64,000 bases of DNA from Rhodobacterales bacterium 32-67-9 (GCA_002280515.1 NCEA01000003.1:124001-188000), one strand, 5' to 3'. Positions 9,494 to 19,328 are shown, counted from the first letter of the stretch. The notes: generated by a model from the letters alone, not told the origin. Numbers and translations are program-made.

Positions 9494-10174
9494 ATGTCAG
9501 TGCTGAAGTGCTGGTCCGGGGGCATGATCATGCTCCTCGCCCTCGCCGGAGGCGTGCGTGCCGAGATGACGGTGAGCCAGTCCAACGATCCGGCGGCCGC
9601 GGTGGGGATGGACCTGACCGCCTTGCTGAGCCAGGAAAAAGCCGCTCTGGGCGCCGTCAGCGGCGCGCGCCTTGAAGCAATCGTGACGCCGCCGGTGGCG
9701 AAATCGAAGACCAAGGGCGGCCAGATCGCCTATGACGCCGGCTGGCTGGCCAAGCAGCCGGCCGCGAAAGGCGGGGCGGAGTTCGAATGCCTCGCCACCG
9801 CGCTCTATTTCGAGGCGCGCGGCGAGGGGATCAAGGGTCAGGCGGCGGTGGCCGAAGTGATCCTGAACCGGGTCGAAAGCCCGGATTTCCCGCGCACGAT
9901 CTGCGGCGTGGTCAACCAGTCGAACGGACGCGGCTGCCAGTTCTCCTATACCTGCGACGGCTATGCCGACCGCATCCGAGAGCAAGGCGCCTGGTCGGTG
10001 GCCGGCAAGATCGCCCGCGCGATGATCGACGGCGCGCCGCGCCAGTTGACCGACGGGGCGACCTATTTCCACACCCCCTCGGTGCGCCCTTCCTGGGCGC
10101 GGCGGTTCCAGTTGACGGCGAAGATCGGCCGGCACATCTTCTACCGCGCCCCGATCCGGACCGCGATGAACTGA
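9494..10174 (+). CDS. Secreted cell-wall hydrolase, SleB/Hydrolase_2 family
   Basis: A 226-aa protein with a signal peptide (MSVLKCW, hydrophobic core, cleavage after GGVRA). The catalytic domain of the SleB-type lytic family occupies the C-terminal half: ECLATALYFEARGE around residue 98 contains the catalytic Glu, followed by AAVAEVILNRVESP, ICGVVNQ and CQFSYTCDG. Such enzymes cleave peptidoglycan glycan strands, and in Gram-negatives they are envelope remodelling factors rather than germination enzymes. The ATG at 9494 is chosen because it starts the signal peptide; upstream in-frame codons encode arginine-rich non-signal sequence. The 206-bp upstream gap holds two hairpins and presumably its promoter. 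Confidence 0.88.
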   Translation: MSVLKCWSGGMIMLLALAGGVRAEMTVSQSNDPAAAVGMDLTALLSQEKAALGAVSGARLEAIVTPPVAKSKTKGGQIAYDAGWLAKQPAAKGGAEFECLATALYFEARGEGIKGQAAVAEVILNRVESPDFPRTICGVVNQSNGRGCQFSYTCDGYADRIREQGAWSVAGKIARAMIDGAPRQLTDGATYFHTPSVRPSWARRFQLTAKIGRHIFYRAPIRTAMN

Positions 10175-10280
10175 GACGCCGGCGCGACGGGGCCGCCAAG
10201 GGACCGCGCAAGGGCCACTTCGGTCTTTCGGTACGGGCGCGCATCGCTATGATGCCGCGACCCCGCCGGAGCAGAGATAC

Positions 10281-11147
10281 ATGACCGATGACGCAAGCCT
10301 GGCCCTCGGCCCGCTCGACGACCGGGCCGCCGCGATGGCCGGCCCCAACCCGCCAGACCGGCTGAGCCTGCGCGACCATGTCGTCGCCGCCGATATCGGC
10401 GCCTTTCAGGTCGAACGCGGCCATTCGCAGCGCCTGCGCTTCAACGTCGTGGTGGAGCTTCGCCCGCAGGAGGCCGCCGGCGACGATGTCGACCGCATCC
10501 TCTCCTACGACCGGATCACCGATGCCATCGCGGCCGAGCTTCATGCCGAACGCCTCAACCTTCTCGAAACCCTCGCCGAGCGCATCGCCGACCGGATCCT
10601 GGCCGAGCCGCAGCCGCTCAGGGTCTTCCTGCGGATCGAGAAGCTCGACCGGGGGCCGGGGGCGCTTGGCGTCGAGATCGTCCGGAGCCGGGCCGCGATG
10701 GCGGGCCCGGCCGCGACCAGCGCCGCGCCACGCCCGGTCGTGCACGTCCTTGATGCTACCGGCGACCTGACGGCGATCCCCCGCGAAGGGCCGGCGGTGA
10801 TTGTGCCGGTGCTTTCCCGGACCGGCCGGCCAGTGGCGGCGACGGCGGCGGCGCAGCGGCGCATCGACCTTCTCGCGATCGAGCAATCCGCCTGGGCGCT
10901 GGCCGCAGACCATCCCTGGACGACCGTCGTCGCCACGCGCACCGAACTCGACTGGGCGCTGAAACAGGGCCAGGTGGTGGTCTGGGCGCCAGCGAAGATC
11001 GTCCTCGACACGGCCGGCGCGCCGGAGGCGACGGCGGGTCCGGTTCTGGCCGCGTGGCTTGCCGAAGACCTCGACGCCACGGCGCTCGTGGTTCACGGCG
11101 ATGTTGCAGTCCCGGCGGGTTGCCGCGTGCCGGTGCAGAGCACCTGA
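10281..11147 (+). CDS. folB: Dihydroneopterin aldolase-type protein with C-terminal extension
   Basis: A 288-aa protein. Residues of about 25-125 match the FolB/FolX tunnelling fold: LSLRDHVVAADIGAFQVERG, LRFNVVVEL, the helix with LNLLETLAERIADRIL and the catalytic-Lys strand LRIEKLDRGPGALGVEI. FolB converts dihydroneopterin to hydroxymethyl-dihydropterin in folate synthesis. The C-terminal 165 residues are outside the normal 120-aa FolB length and have no motif I recognise. The extension ends in a compact Ala/Val-rich segment (ALVVHGDVAVPAGC). The gene is followed 46 bp later by folP and then glmM, supporting a folate role. Confidence 0.83.
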   Translation: MTDDASLALGPLDDRAAAMAGPNPPDRLSLRDHVVAADIGAFQVERGHSQRLRFNVVVELRPQEAAGDDVDRILSYDRITDAIAAELHAERLNLLETLAERIADRILAEPQPLRVFLRIEKLDRGPGALGVEIVRSRAAMAGPAATSAAPRPVVHVLDATGDLTAIPREGPAVIVPVLSRTGRPVAATAAAQRRIDLLAIEQSAWALAADHPWTTVVATRTELDWALKQGQVVVWAPAKIVLDTAGAPEATAGPVLAAWLAEDLDATALVVHGDVAVPAGCRVPVQST

Positions 11148-11193
11148 GACAGCCGGCTTGCCAATCGCGGCACTTGGCGCCAGAACGCGGGCC

Positions 11194-12219
11194 ATGGATT
11201 ATTACCGACCGATCGCGATGACCGATCCCGCCCGGCCCGCCGGCGCCTTGACGCTGGCCGGGGGCTGGTGCTGGTTCGACCGGGTGGAGGTGCTGAGCCG
11301 CTCCGGCGCGAAAGGCGTCATCGACGCGGCCGACCTGCCGGAGGAGGCCCGCGCCCGCCTGGCCGCGCCGCGCGCGGCGCTGGCCGGGCTGACGCTCGAC
11401 CGGCCCCGCCTCATGGGCATTCTCAACGTGACGCCCGACAGCTTTTCCGACGGCGGCCGTTTCGAAGCGCCCGCGGTCGCGCTCGCCCATGCGCGCGGAA
11501 TGGCCGAGGCCGGCGCCGACATCCTCGACATCGGCGGCGAAAGCACGCGGCCCGGCTCCGCCGACGTGACATCGGTCGACGAGATCCGCCGCACCGCGCC
11601 GGTGATCGCCGCGCTTGTCGCGGGCAAGATCGGCGCGCCGGTCTCCATCGACACCCGCAAATCCGAGGTCGCCCGCGCCGCGCTCGACGCAGGTGCCGCG
11701 ATCGTTAACGACGTGGCCGCACTCGGCTACGATCCGGACCTCGCGGCGCTGGTCGCGGCACGCGGGGTGCCGGTCTGCCTGATGCATGCGCAGGGCACGC
11801 CGGCGACGATGCAGGACGATCCGCGCTATGACGACGTGCTCCTTGACGTTTACGACTTCCTCGCCGCGCGGATCACCGCCGCCGAAGTCGCCGGAATTTC
11901 GCGCGACCGCATCGTGGTCGATCCCGGCATCGGTTTCGGCAAGACCGTCGCCCATAATCTCGCGCTGATCCGCGGGCTGTCGCTCTTCCACGGGCTCGGC
12001 TGCGCGGTCCTCCTTGGTGCGTCGCGCAAGCGCTTCATCGGCACGCTCGGCGGCGGCACGGCCGCGGGGCAGGCTGACCGGCGCGGGCCGGGGACCATCG
12101 CGGTGACGCTCGCGGGGCTTGCGCAGGGTGTGCAGATCCACCGCGTCCATGATATCGTCGAGGCAAGACAGGCGCTCCGGCTCTGGCAGGCCGCGACCCT
12201 TGGAGAAGAAGAAACATGA
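11194..12219 (+). CDS. folP: Dihydropteroate synthase
   Basis: A 341-aa enzyme that condenses hydroxymethyl-dihydropterin pyrophosphate with p-aminobenzoate. It shows the family hallmarks: [16 protein letters not shown] (pterin and pABA loop 1), [11 protein letters not shown] (loop 2), [46 protein letters not shown] and [12 protein letters not shown] family-specific N-terminal segment of about 70 residues ([20 protein letters not shown]) precedes the barrel; ATG 11194 is preferred over upstream in-frame codons that overlap folB. The stop overlaps the glmM start as ATGA, indicating translational coupling. Confidence 0.95.
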   Translation: MDYYRPIAMTDPARPAGALTLAGGWCWFDRVEVLSRSGAKGVIDAADLPEEARARLAAPRAALAGLTLDRPRLMGILNVTPDSFSDGGRFEAPAVALAHARGMAEAGADILDIGGESTRPGSADVTSVDEIRRTAPVIAALVAGKIGAPVSIDTRKSEVARAALDAGAAIVNDVAALGYDPDLAALVAARGVPVCLMHAQGTPATMQDDPRYDDVLLDVYDFLAARITAAEVAGISRDRIVVDPGIGFGKTVAHNLALIRGLSLFHGLGCAVLLGASRKRFIGTLGGGTAAGQADRRGPGTIAVTLAGLAQGVQIHRVHDIVEARQALRLWQAATLGEEET

Positions 12220-13559
12220 GCAGGAAGATCTTCGGCACCGACGGCGTGCGGGGCACCGCGAATACCTATCCCATGACGGCGGAGATGGCGCTGAAGCTTG
12301 GCGCGGCGGCGGGGCGCTATTTCCGCACCGACGGGAGGAACGGCCACCGCGTGGTGATCGGCAAGGACACGCGGCTGTCGGGCTACATGCTGGAAAACGC
12401 GCTGACCGCCGGCCTGACTTCGACCGGCATGAATGTCCTTCTGCTCGGCCCGGTGCCGACCCCGGCGGTCGGCTACCTGACCCGGTCGATGCGCGCCGAT
12501 CTCGGCATCATGATCTCGGCCTCGCACAATCCGGCCCACGACAACGGCATCAAGTTCTTCGGTCCCGACGGGTTCAAGCTTTCCGACGAGGCGGAGGCGG
12601 AGATCGAACGCATCCTCGAAGGCGAGGTCGAGCCCGCCCAGCCGCAGAATATCGGTCGGGCCAAGCGGATCGACGACGGACGCGGGCGCTATGTCGAATA
12701 CGCCAAGACGACCTTCCCGGCGCGCGGCCAGCTTTCGGGCCTGAAGGTGGTGATCGACTGCGCCAACGGGGCGGCCTACCGCGCCGCGCCCGAGGTGCTG
12801 TGGGAGCTTGGCGCCGATGTGATCCCGGTGGGCGTCACCCCGAACGGCCACAACATCAACGACCGCTGCGGCTCCACCCATACCGCGACGGCGGCCGAGG
12901 CGGTCGTCGCCCACGGCGCCGATCTCGGCATCTGCCTCGACGGCGATGCGGACCGGGTAATGATCCTCGACGAGAACGGGCGGGTGGCCGACGGCGACCA
13001 GATCATGGCGCTCTTCGCCGCCCGCTGGGCCGAGGCCGACCGGCTGCGGGGCCGGGCGCTGGTGGCCACGGTGATGTCCAATCTCGGGCTGGAACGCTTC
13101 CTCGAAGGGCGTGGGCTAAGGCTCGAACGCACCGCGGTCGGCGACCGCTATGTCGTCGAGCGGATGCGCGAGGGCGGCTTCAACCTTGGCGGCGAACAGT
13201 CGGGCCATATCGTCATGACCGACTACGCCACAACCGGCGACGGTCTGATCGCGGGCCTCCAGTTCCTCGCGGCGATGGCCGAGACCGGGCGCCGCGCCTC
13301 CGATCTCGTCCGTCAGTTCGACACCGTGCCGCAGATGCTGAAGAACGTCCGCTACGGGGCTGGGAAGGAACCGCTCACCGACGATGCGGTGCGCAAGGCC
13401 ATCGCCTCGGCCGAGGCGCGGCTGAATGGCTCCGGGCGCCTTCTCATCCGCAAGTCCGGCACCGAACCCCTGATCCGGGTGATGGCAGAATGCGAGGACG
13501 AAGCCCTTCTGGCCGAGGTCGTGGGCGAGATCGTCGGCGCGGTCGAAGCCTCGGTCTGA
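12216..13559 (+). CDS. glmM: Phosphoglucosamine mutase
   Basis: A 447-aa enzyme that interconverts glucosamine-6-phosphate and glucosamine-1-phosphate on the way to UDP-GlcNAc, peptidoglycan and lipopolysaccharide. It begins [15 protein letters not shown]. The phosphoserine loop is [17 protein letters not shown] around residue 102, the metal loop is [11 protein letters not shown], the sugar-specificity loop is GGEQSGHIV, and the phosphate-binding C-terminal motif is [15 protein letters not shown]. Length is standard. The 4-bp overlap with folP (the usual folP-glmM pairing) shows an operon folB-folP-glmM. Confidence 0.97.
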   Translation: MSRKIFGTDGVRGTANTYPMTAEMALKLGAAAGRYFRTDGRNGHRVVIGKDTRLSGYMLENALTAGLTSTGMNVLLLGPVPTPAVGYLTRSMRADLGIMISASHNPAHDNGIKFFGPDGFKLSDEAEAEIERILEGEVEPAQPQNIGRAKRIDDGRGRYVEYAKTTFPARGQLSGLKVVIDCANGAAYRAAPEVLWELGADVIPVGVTPNGHNINDRCGSTHTATAAEAVVAHGADLGICLDGDADRVMILDENGRVADGDQIMALFAARWAEADRLRGRALVATVMSNLGLERFLEGRGLRLERTAVGDRYVVERMREGGFNLGGEQSGHIVMTDYATTGDGLIAGLQFLAAMAETGRRASDLVRQFDTVPQMLKNVRYGAGKEPLTDDAVRKAIASAEARLNGSGRLLIRKSGTEPLIRVMAECEDEALLAEVVGEIVGAVEASV

Positions 13560-13566
13560 CCGCTCC

Positions 13567-13600
13567 TTCTTCTGTTCGCAAATACCTCCCGCCGGAGGCA
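13567..13600 (-). repeat. Dispersed Rhodobacteraceae-type intergenic repeat, copy 1 (minus orientation)
   Basis: On the minus strand this reads as a GC stem (GCCTCCGGCGGGAGG) then TATTTGCGAACAGAAG. It sits directly after the glmM stop. A closely similar copy, sharing TTCTGTTCG, AATACCTCCCGC and CCCGAGCG, lies at 23343-23381. Confidence 0.7.
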
Positions 13601-13645
13601 AGCCCGAGCGGATTTCTGGGAACCGGAAACTGCGAGACATCGCTT

Positions 13646-13662
13646 GCGCCCGGAACGGGCGC
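13646..13662. terminator. Bidirectional hairpin between glmM and the DMT transporter gene
   Basis: GCGCCCG (13646-13652) and CGGGCGC (13656-13662) pair perfectly around GAA, between two convergent genes. There is no long T-run, so efficiency is uncertain. Confidence 0.5.
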
Positions 13663-13685
13663 TCCGTCTGATAGATCTTCGGGTC

Positions 13686-14558
13686 TCACCGCCGCTTGCG
13701 GCTGAGCGCCAGCCCGGCGAGGATCAGCCCCAAAGCCACGAAAAAGCGCGGCGACAGCGTCTCGTCCAGCACCAGAGTCCCGAAGAGTACCGACCAGAGC
13801 GGCACCTGGTAATTCGTGAGGGTCATGAAGCTCGGCCCCGCCGAGCGGATCACCTGCACCCGGATCAGTGTCGCCAAAGCCGTGGGCACAAGGCCGAGGA
13901 CGATGATCGCGGCCATCGGGATCGCGCCAACGGGACGGGGCAGGCCCTCGCTCACCGCCATCGCGGGGATCAGCGCCCCGGCGCCGACGATCAGCGACAG
14001 CGCCGCCAGCATCACCGGGTCGACTGGCGGGCAGCGGCGGGTGGCGATCGACGAGACCGCATAGCAGAGCGCCGCGCCAAGGCAGGCAAGCCGCGGCAAC
14101 GTCGCCGCGCTGCCGGCGAGCGCGTCCGGCCCGGTCAGCACCAGCACGCCGAGAAATCCAAGCAAAAAGCCCGCCATCTTGCGCCAGTTCAGCTGCTCCC
14201 CCGGCACGAAGACATGCGCGAGCGGCAGCACGAAGAGCGGCACCGCCGCCATCGAGAGACCGGCAAAGGCCGAGGCCACGCTCTGCTGCCCCCAGGACAG
14301 GAGGAAGAACGGAATGGCGGTCGAAAAAAGCCCGATGACGAGGATATGGGCGCCAAGCAATGCCGACCAGACGGGCAGGGGCCGGCCAAGGGCCACCACC
14401 GCCACGCAGAGGGTCACCGCACCGAGCGTTGTGCGCGCGGTCGCCACCGTCACCGGCCCGTAGCCTCGCAGGGCGAGCGCGATGACCATGAAGGTCGCGC
14501 CCCAGATGAGGCCGAGGGCGCCGATCGACAACCAGTTGCGAAGGGTCGGGTGCGGCAT
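13686..14558 (-). CDS. EamA/DMT-superfamily transporter
   Basis: A 290-aa protein with about ten predicted hydrophobic helices in two EamA repeats. The first starts LSIGALGLIWGATFMVIALAL and the second follows LACLGAALCYAVSSIATRR. The C-terminal VPLWSVLFGTLVLDETLSPRF is the usual EamA signature with the conserved Glu, and the protein ends SRKRR. Members of this drug/metabolite superfamily export amino acids, metabolites or drugs; substrate unassigned. It is convergent with glmM and lies 71 bp downstream, on the same strand, of ilvC, so it may be a distal gene of that transcript. Confidence 0.88.
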   Translation of the reverse strand: MPHPTLRNWLSIGALGLIWGATFMVIALALRGYGPVTVATARTTLGAVTLCVAVVALGRPLPVWSALLGAHILVIGLFSTAIPFFLLSWGQQSVASAFAGLSMAAVPLFVLPLAHVFVPGEQLNWRKMAGFLLGFLGVLVLTGPDALAGSAATLPRLACLGAALCYAVSSIATRRCPPVDPVMLAALSLIVGAGALIPAMAVSEGLPRPVGAIPMAAIIVLGLVPTALATLIRVQVIRSAGPSFMTLTNYQVPLWSVLFGTLVLDETLSPRFFVALGLILAGLALSRKRR

Positions 14559-14629
14559 CGTGCTTCCTCAAGTGACAAGGGGAAGCATAGCGGCTGCCCC
14601 TTGCCGATGGTTCGTTCGCGGCCGAAGTC

Positions 14630-15694
<1,065 letters not shown>

Positions 15695-15717
15695 TTAGGC
15701 AAATTGCCGTGCAAAAA

Positions 15718-15759
15718 TTGACGTTATTTGGAAATTCTGCTAAGTTTAATTCTTAAACT
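15718..15759 (+). promoter_or_regulatory. Promoter and perfect palindromic operator in the ilvC/Lrp intergenic region
   Basis: TTGACG (15718-15723) is followed after 17 bp by TAAGTT (15741-15746). Overlapping the -10 is a perfect dyad AGTTTAA-TTC-TTAAACT (15743-15759). A second small dyad GGCAA-A-TTGCC lies at 15698-15708. AT-rich dyads of this kind fit Lrp/AsnC binding; autoregulation and control of ilvC are inferred. Confidence 0.5.
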
Positions 15760-15779
15760 ATGCGGATGTTCGAAAAATA

Positions 15780-16238
15780 ATGCAGATAGACGACACCGAC
15801 CGCCGCCTTCTGCGCCACCTGCTGGCCGAGCCGGGGCTCGCCACCACCGATCTCGCCGCCCGCGCCGGCGTCACGGCCGCGACCACCTGGCGGCGCCTCG
15901 AAAAGCTGACGGCGGCCGGCATCCTCATGGGCCAGCACGCCGTCATCGACTGGCGCGCGCTCGGCTGGGCGGTCGAGGTCTCCTTGCGCTTCACACTCGA
16001 CAAGACCAACCCGAGGGCCTTCGACGAATTTCTCGCCGCCGCCCGCGAAGTGCCCGAGGTGATCGAGATCCAGACCTTCCTCGGCCGCGTCGACGTGCGG
16101 CTCAACGTCATCGCCCGCGACATGGGCCATTACCAGGACGTCTACCGCGACCGCATCCTGACCCTGCCCCATATCGCCGACATCGAAAGCCTGATGCTCG
16201 TCTCGACCATCAAGAAAACCGGGAGCCTGCCCCTGTGA
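15780..16238 (+). CDS. Lrp/AsnC-family transcriptional regulator (first of a tandem pair)
   Basis: A 152-aa feast/famine regulator. Residues 1-60 form the AsnC helix-turn-helix: IDDTDRRLLRHLLAEPGLATTDLAARAGVTAATTWRRLEKL. Residues 65-150 form the RAM ligand-binding and oligomerisation domain, ending LPHIADIESLMLVSTIKKTGSLPL. It is divergent from ilvC and has no strong Shine-Dalgarno. Its TGA overlaps the GTG of the next gene, which has the same length, so the two are translationally coupled and may form a hetero-oligomer. An amino acid effector is expected from the family but is not identified here. Confidence 0.9.
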   Translation: MQIDDTDRRLLRHLLAEPGLATTDLAARAGVTAATTWRRLEKLTAAGILMGQHAVIDWRALGWAVEVSLRFTLDKTNPRAFDEFLAAAREVPEVIEIQTFLGRVDVRLNVIARDMGHYQDVYRDRILTLPHIADIESLMLVSTIKKTGSLPL

Positions 16239-16693
16239 TCGACCTCGACGACAGCGACCGGGCGATCCTGCGCGCCCTCGTCGCGGATGCCACGCAAAGC
16301 GCCGGCGCCATCGGCCGCGCGCTCGGCCTCTCGCAGCCCGCCACCTGGCGGCGCATCCGCCGGCTCGAAGAGGCGGGCGTCATCGCCGGCCGTCGCATCG
16401 ACCTTGATGCCGAGGCGCTGGGTTTCGGCGTCACCGTCTTTCTCGGCGTGAAACTGGCCACCAAGGGCCGCGTCAGCCTCGAGGATTTCGAGCGCGCCGC
16501 GACCGCCATCCCCGAAGTCCAGACCGTTCAGCACGTGCTCGGCCTTTACGACTACAGGCTGCGCGTCACCGCCCGCGACCTTGCCGATTTCGAACGCGTC
16601 CTGCGCCGCCGCATCATGACATTGCCCGGTGTCGGCAATGTCGAGGCGAACGTGCTCCTCTCGGAAGAACGCCGCCCCGGCCCGCTCGGCTGA
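16235..16693 (+). CDS. Lrp/AsnC-family transcriptional regulator (second of a tandem pair)
   Basis: A 152-aa paralogue of the preceding regulator, with HTH LDDSDRAILRALVADATQSAGAIGRALGLSQPATWRRIRRLEEAG and RAM domain VFLGVKLATKG through LPGVGNVEANVLLSEE. GTG at 16235 overlaps the previous stop by three bases; upstream in-frame sequence is the alternative reading of the first gene and is not coding. Equal size and shared architecture suggest a local duplication, though the sequences have diverged considerably. Possible partner in a heteromeric Lrp complex controlling ilvC. Confidence 0.88.
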   Translation: MIDLDDSDRAILRALVADATQSAGAIGRALGLSQPATWRRIRRLEEAGVIAGRRIDLDAEALGFGVTVFLGVKLATKGRVSLEDFERAATAIPEVQTVQHVLGLYDYRLRVTARDLADFERVLRRRIMTLPGVGNVEANVLLSEERRPGPLG

Positions 16694-16702
16694 CGGGACC
16701 GA

Positions 16703-16725
16703 GCCGGGGGCTTTGCGCCCCCGGC
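16703..16725 (+). terminator. GC-rich hairpin after the Lrp pair
   Basis: GCCGGGGGC (16703-16711) pairs with GCCCCCGGC (16717-16725) across TTTGC, just after the second Lrp gene. Two further GC hairpins follow at about 16801-16815 and 16822-16840. The 212-bp gap 16694-16905 also carries diverged pieces of the intergenic repeat (ATATCCCC, GGATACTTTCCCC). Confidence 0.55.
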
Positions 16726-16905
16726 CCCCCGCAGGATACTTTCCCCAAGTGGAAACCGGGCGGCCGTTTCGACTTGGTCTAAATATCCCCGGGGGGAAGG
16801 CCCCGCCTGGCGGGGACTGGGGGCGGGACGCCCCCGCCACAGTTCCGCTTTGCTTTGTCGGTCGTGCTGCGCTACCCCGGAACAAACAGTTCGACGGAGG
16901 CCAAC

Positions 16906-18036
16906 ATGCCCGCACTTCTGCCCCACATCGACCCTGACGGGCTCGAGGAATTCTCGGTCGTCTTCACTGACCGCTCGCTCAACCACATGAGTGCTGCGTT
17001 CCAGTCCGTCATGCGCGACATCTCGGCGATGTTGAAAGAGGTCTACGGTGCCGAGGCCGTGGCGCTCGTCCCCGGCGGCGGCACGTTTGCGATGGAGGCG
17101 GTGGCGCGGCAGTTCGCCGGCGGGGCGAAGGCGCTCATCGTCCGCAATGGCTGGTTTTCCTACCGCTGGACCCAGATCTTCGAGGCCGGCGGTTTCGCCG
17201 GAGAGACCCATGTGGCGATGGCGCGCCGGTCCGGCAATGCGCCAGGTGCCCCCTTCGCGCCGGCGCCGATCGAGGAGGTGACGAAGGCGATCCGCGAGGG
17301 AAAGCCCGATGTCGTCTTCGCGCCGCATGTGGAGACCGCCTCCGGCATGATCCTGCCCGACGATTACCTGAAGGCGCTGGCGGCGGCGGCGCACGAGGTC
17401 GGCGCGCTTTTTGTTCTCGACTGCATCGCCTCGGGCTGCGTCTGGGTCGACATGGTGGCGACGGGCGTCGACGTCCTCATCTCGGCGCCGCAGAAGGGCT
17501 GGTCGGCTTCGCCCTCGGCCGGGCTCGTGATGTTCTCGCCCGCTGCACTGGCGCGGCTGGAACAGACCACGTCGTCGAGCTTCGCGATGGACCTGAAGAA
17601 GTGGCGCGCGATCATGGCGGCCTACGAGGGGGGCGGCCACGCCTATCACGCGACGATGCCGACCGATGCGCTCCGCGCCTTCCGCGACACGATGAAGGAA
17701 ACGAAGGACTACGGCTTCGAGCGTCTGCGCGAGGCACAATGGGCGCTTGGCAACGCGGTGCGCGGGGAATTGGCGTCGCGCGGCATTGCCTCGGTCGCGG
17801 CCGAGGGCTTCGGCGCGCCGGGTGTCGTCGTCAGCTTCACCGACGACCCCGAGATCCAGACCGGCAAGAAATTCGCCGCGCACGGCGTCCAGATCGCCGC
17901 CGGCGTCCCCTTGCAGGTCGGCGAGGGCGAGGCCTACCGCAGCTTCCGCATCGGGCTTTTCGGACTCGACAAGCTCTATGATGTCGAGGGCACCGTCGCG
18001 CGAGTGAAACGCGCGCTCGATGCCGCGCTGGCGTAG
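16906..18036 (+). CDS. Class V aminotransferase (alanine/serine-glyoxylate type)
   Basis: A 376-aa PLP enzyme of fold type I. The cofactor-contacting turn is VPGGGTFAMEAVARQF near residue 60, the PLP-ring Asp lies in FVLDCIASGCVWVDM, and the Schiff-base Lys is in SAPQKGWSASPSAGLVMF around residue 200. The C-terminal domain carries a substrate Arg in YRSFRIGLFG. The family includes alanine- and serine-glyoxylate transaminases and relatives; the amino donor is not resolved. ATG 16906 has GGAGG five bases upstream. Its TAG stop forms one end of a 26-bp palindrome shared with the convergent gene's stop. Confidence 0.88.
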   Translation: MPALLPHIDPDGLEEFSVVFTDRSLNHMSAAFQSVMRDISAMLKEVYGAEAVALVPGGGTFAMEAVARQFAGGAKALIVRNGWFSYRWTQIFEAGGFAGETHVAMARRSGNAPGAPFAPAPIEEVTKAIREGKPDVVFAPHVETASGMILPDDYLKALAAAAHEVGALFVLDCIASGCVWVDMVATGVDVLISAPQKGWSASPSAGLVMFSPAALARLEQTTSSSFAMDLKKWRAIMAAYEGGGHAYHATMPTDALRAFRDTMKETKDYGFERLREAQWALGNAVRGELASRGIASVAAEGFGAPGVVVSFTDDPEIQTGKKFAAHGVQIAAGVPLQVGEGEAYRSFRIGLFGLDKLYDVEGTVARVKRALDAALA

Positions 18037-18059
18037 GATGGGCAATATTGCCCATCCTA
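18034..18059. repeat. Perfect 26-bp palindrome ending in both convergent stop codons
   Basis: TAGGATGGGCAAT (18034-18046) is followed directly by its exact reverse complement (18047-18059). The plus-strand stop TAG is 18034-18036 and the minus-strand stop TAG is 18059-18057. It would form a strong hairpin in either transcript and probably acts as a shared terminator; the GATGGGCAATATTGCCCATC core also resembles dispersed repeats of other proteobacteria. Confidence 0.8.
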
Positions 18060-19256
18060 CCGGCCAAGGCCCAGCCCGGCCTTCATCAGCGTCCGGCGCA
18101 CCGGTGCCAGCGAGTAGAGCGCGTTGAGCGCGCCCGCACGGAGGTCGCGCAGGGGCCGGGCCGAGAGCATCGAGGTCCGGTTCAGAAGATCGATCCCGGT
18201 CACCCGCGCCTTGACCTCGGGCCAGCGCCGGCGGTGATAGGCGGTGAGCATCGCCCGGTCGCCGAGCCGCTCCGGCGCCGCGCGCGCCAGGTCGAGAAGG
18301 CAGCCGAGATCGGCGAGCGACATGTTCAGCCCCTGTGCCCCGATCGGCGGCACCACATGCGCGGCCTCGGCGAGGAGGGCGGTGCGCTCCGCCTCGAACC
18401 GTTCGGCGATCTGGCTGATGATCGGCCAGACCGAGCGGCGGGTCACCAGCGTCAGCGGCCCGAAAAGACCGGCGGAACGGGCGAACATCTCGGTTTCGAA
18501 CTCGGTCACGTCGAGGGCGGCAAGCCGCAGTGCCTCGGGCCCACGCTCCATCCAGACCACGGCGGAGCAGGGCTTGCCCGCGCGGTCCGGCAGCGGCACC
18601 AGCGTGAAGGGCCCGCCCGAGCGGTGGATCTCGGTCGAGACATTGTCGTGCGGGATCGGATGGGTCACCGCGAAGGCGAGCGCCTTCTGGCCATAGCGGA
18701 TGGTCTTGACGCCGATCCCCAGCGCTTCGCGCACCGGGCTTGCCCGGCCGTCGGCGGCGATCAGCAGGCGGGTTGCGACCTGCGTGCCGTCCGACAACGT
18801 CACCCGCGCCTCGCCCTGCCGTGTCAGCACCGACCGCGTCGCGACGCCGGGCCGGAAATCGACATTCGGCAGTTCGCCGATGCGCGCCACCATCTCGCGC
18901 CGGAGGAGCCAGTTGGGGAAGTTCCAGCCGAACGGCTCCTCGCCGATCTCGGCCGCGTCGAAATCCTTGACGATGCGCGGCGCCGGCAGTTCGCCGCCGG
19001 CATCGACGATGCGCATGATCTTCAGCGCCGCCGCATGGGGCGCGAGGCGGGACCAGAGCCCGGCCTCCTCGAGCACCCGGCGCGCCGGTTGTAGGAATGC
19101 GGTGGTGCGCATGTCGGCGCCGGCCCCGCCTTCCTCCGTGACCGGCGGGGCGGGATCGACGCAGATCACCGAAAACCCGGCCGCGCCGAAGGCCGCCGCG
19201 GCGGTCAGGCCGGCGACCCCGCCGCCGGAAATCAGGACATCTCTTGTCTCACGCAT
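18057..19256 (-). CDS. UbiH/UbiF-family FAD-dependent hydroxylase
   Basis: A 399-aa flavoprotein monooxygenase. The N-terminal Rossmann motif is VLISGGGVAGLTAAAAFGAAGFSV. The second FAD motif region is RLLIAADGRASPVREALG, and the ribityl-binding region is VPPIGAQGLNMSLADLGCLLDLA, characteristic of ubiquinone-ring hydroxylases. A role in ubiquinone synthesis is the likeliest inference, but the exact ring position is open. Start 19256 is chosen to give MRETRDVLISGGG; the in-frame start at 19316 adds a basic tail. The stop lies in the palindrome shared with the convergent aminotransferase gene. Confidence 0.88.
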   Translation of the reverse strand: MRETRDVLISGGGVAGLTAAAAFGAAGFSVICVDPAPPVTEEGGAGADMRTTAFLQPARRVLEEAGLWSRLAPHAAALKIMRIVDAGGELPAPRIVKDFDAAEIGEEPFGWNFPNWLLRREMVARIGELPNVDFRPGVATRSVLTRQGEARVTLSDGTQVATRLLIAADGRASPVREALGIGVKTIRYGQKALAFAVTHPIPHDNVSTEIHRSGGPFTLVPLPDRAGKPCSAVVWMERGPEALRLAALDVTEFETEMFARSAGLFGPLTLVTRRSVWPIISQIAERFEAERTALLAEAAHVVPPIGAQGLNMSLADLGCLLDLARAAPERLGDRAMLTAYHRRRWPEVKARVTGIDLLNRTSMLSARPLRDLRAGALNALYSLAPVRRTLMKAGLGLGR

Positions 19257-19294
19257 CGCTGCACCCCGTCGTTGGCGCGACCATAGACCTGAAG

Positions 19295-19327
19295 CCTGCG
19301 GCCGTCCAACGGGCATGCGGCCGCAGG
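19295..19327 (-). terminator. Strong hairpin after the small membrane protein gene
   Basis: CCTGCGGCCG (19295-19304) pairs perfectly with CGGCCGCAGG (19318-19327) across a 13-nt loop. It begins two bases after the stop of the 79-aa gene and lies upstream of the hydroxylase start. Confidence 0.5.
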
Positions 19328-19328
19328 G

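Noticed and set aside
15728-16234. N-terminal extension of the second Lrp gene into the first (321-aa frame)
   Set aside because: The extended part is the out-of-frame reading of the first Lrp gene; the GTG at 16235 gives a normal 152-aa Lrp protein.
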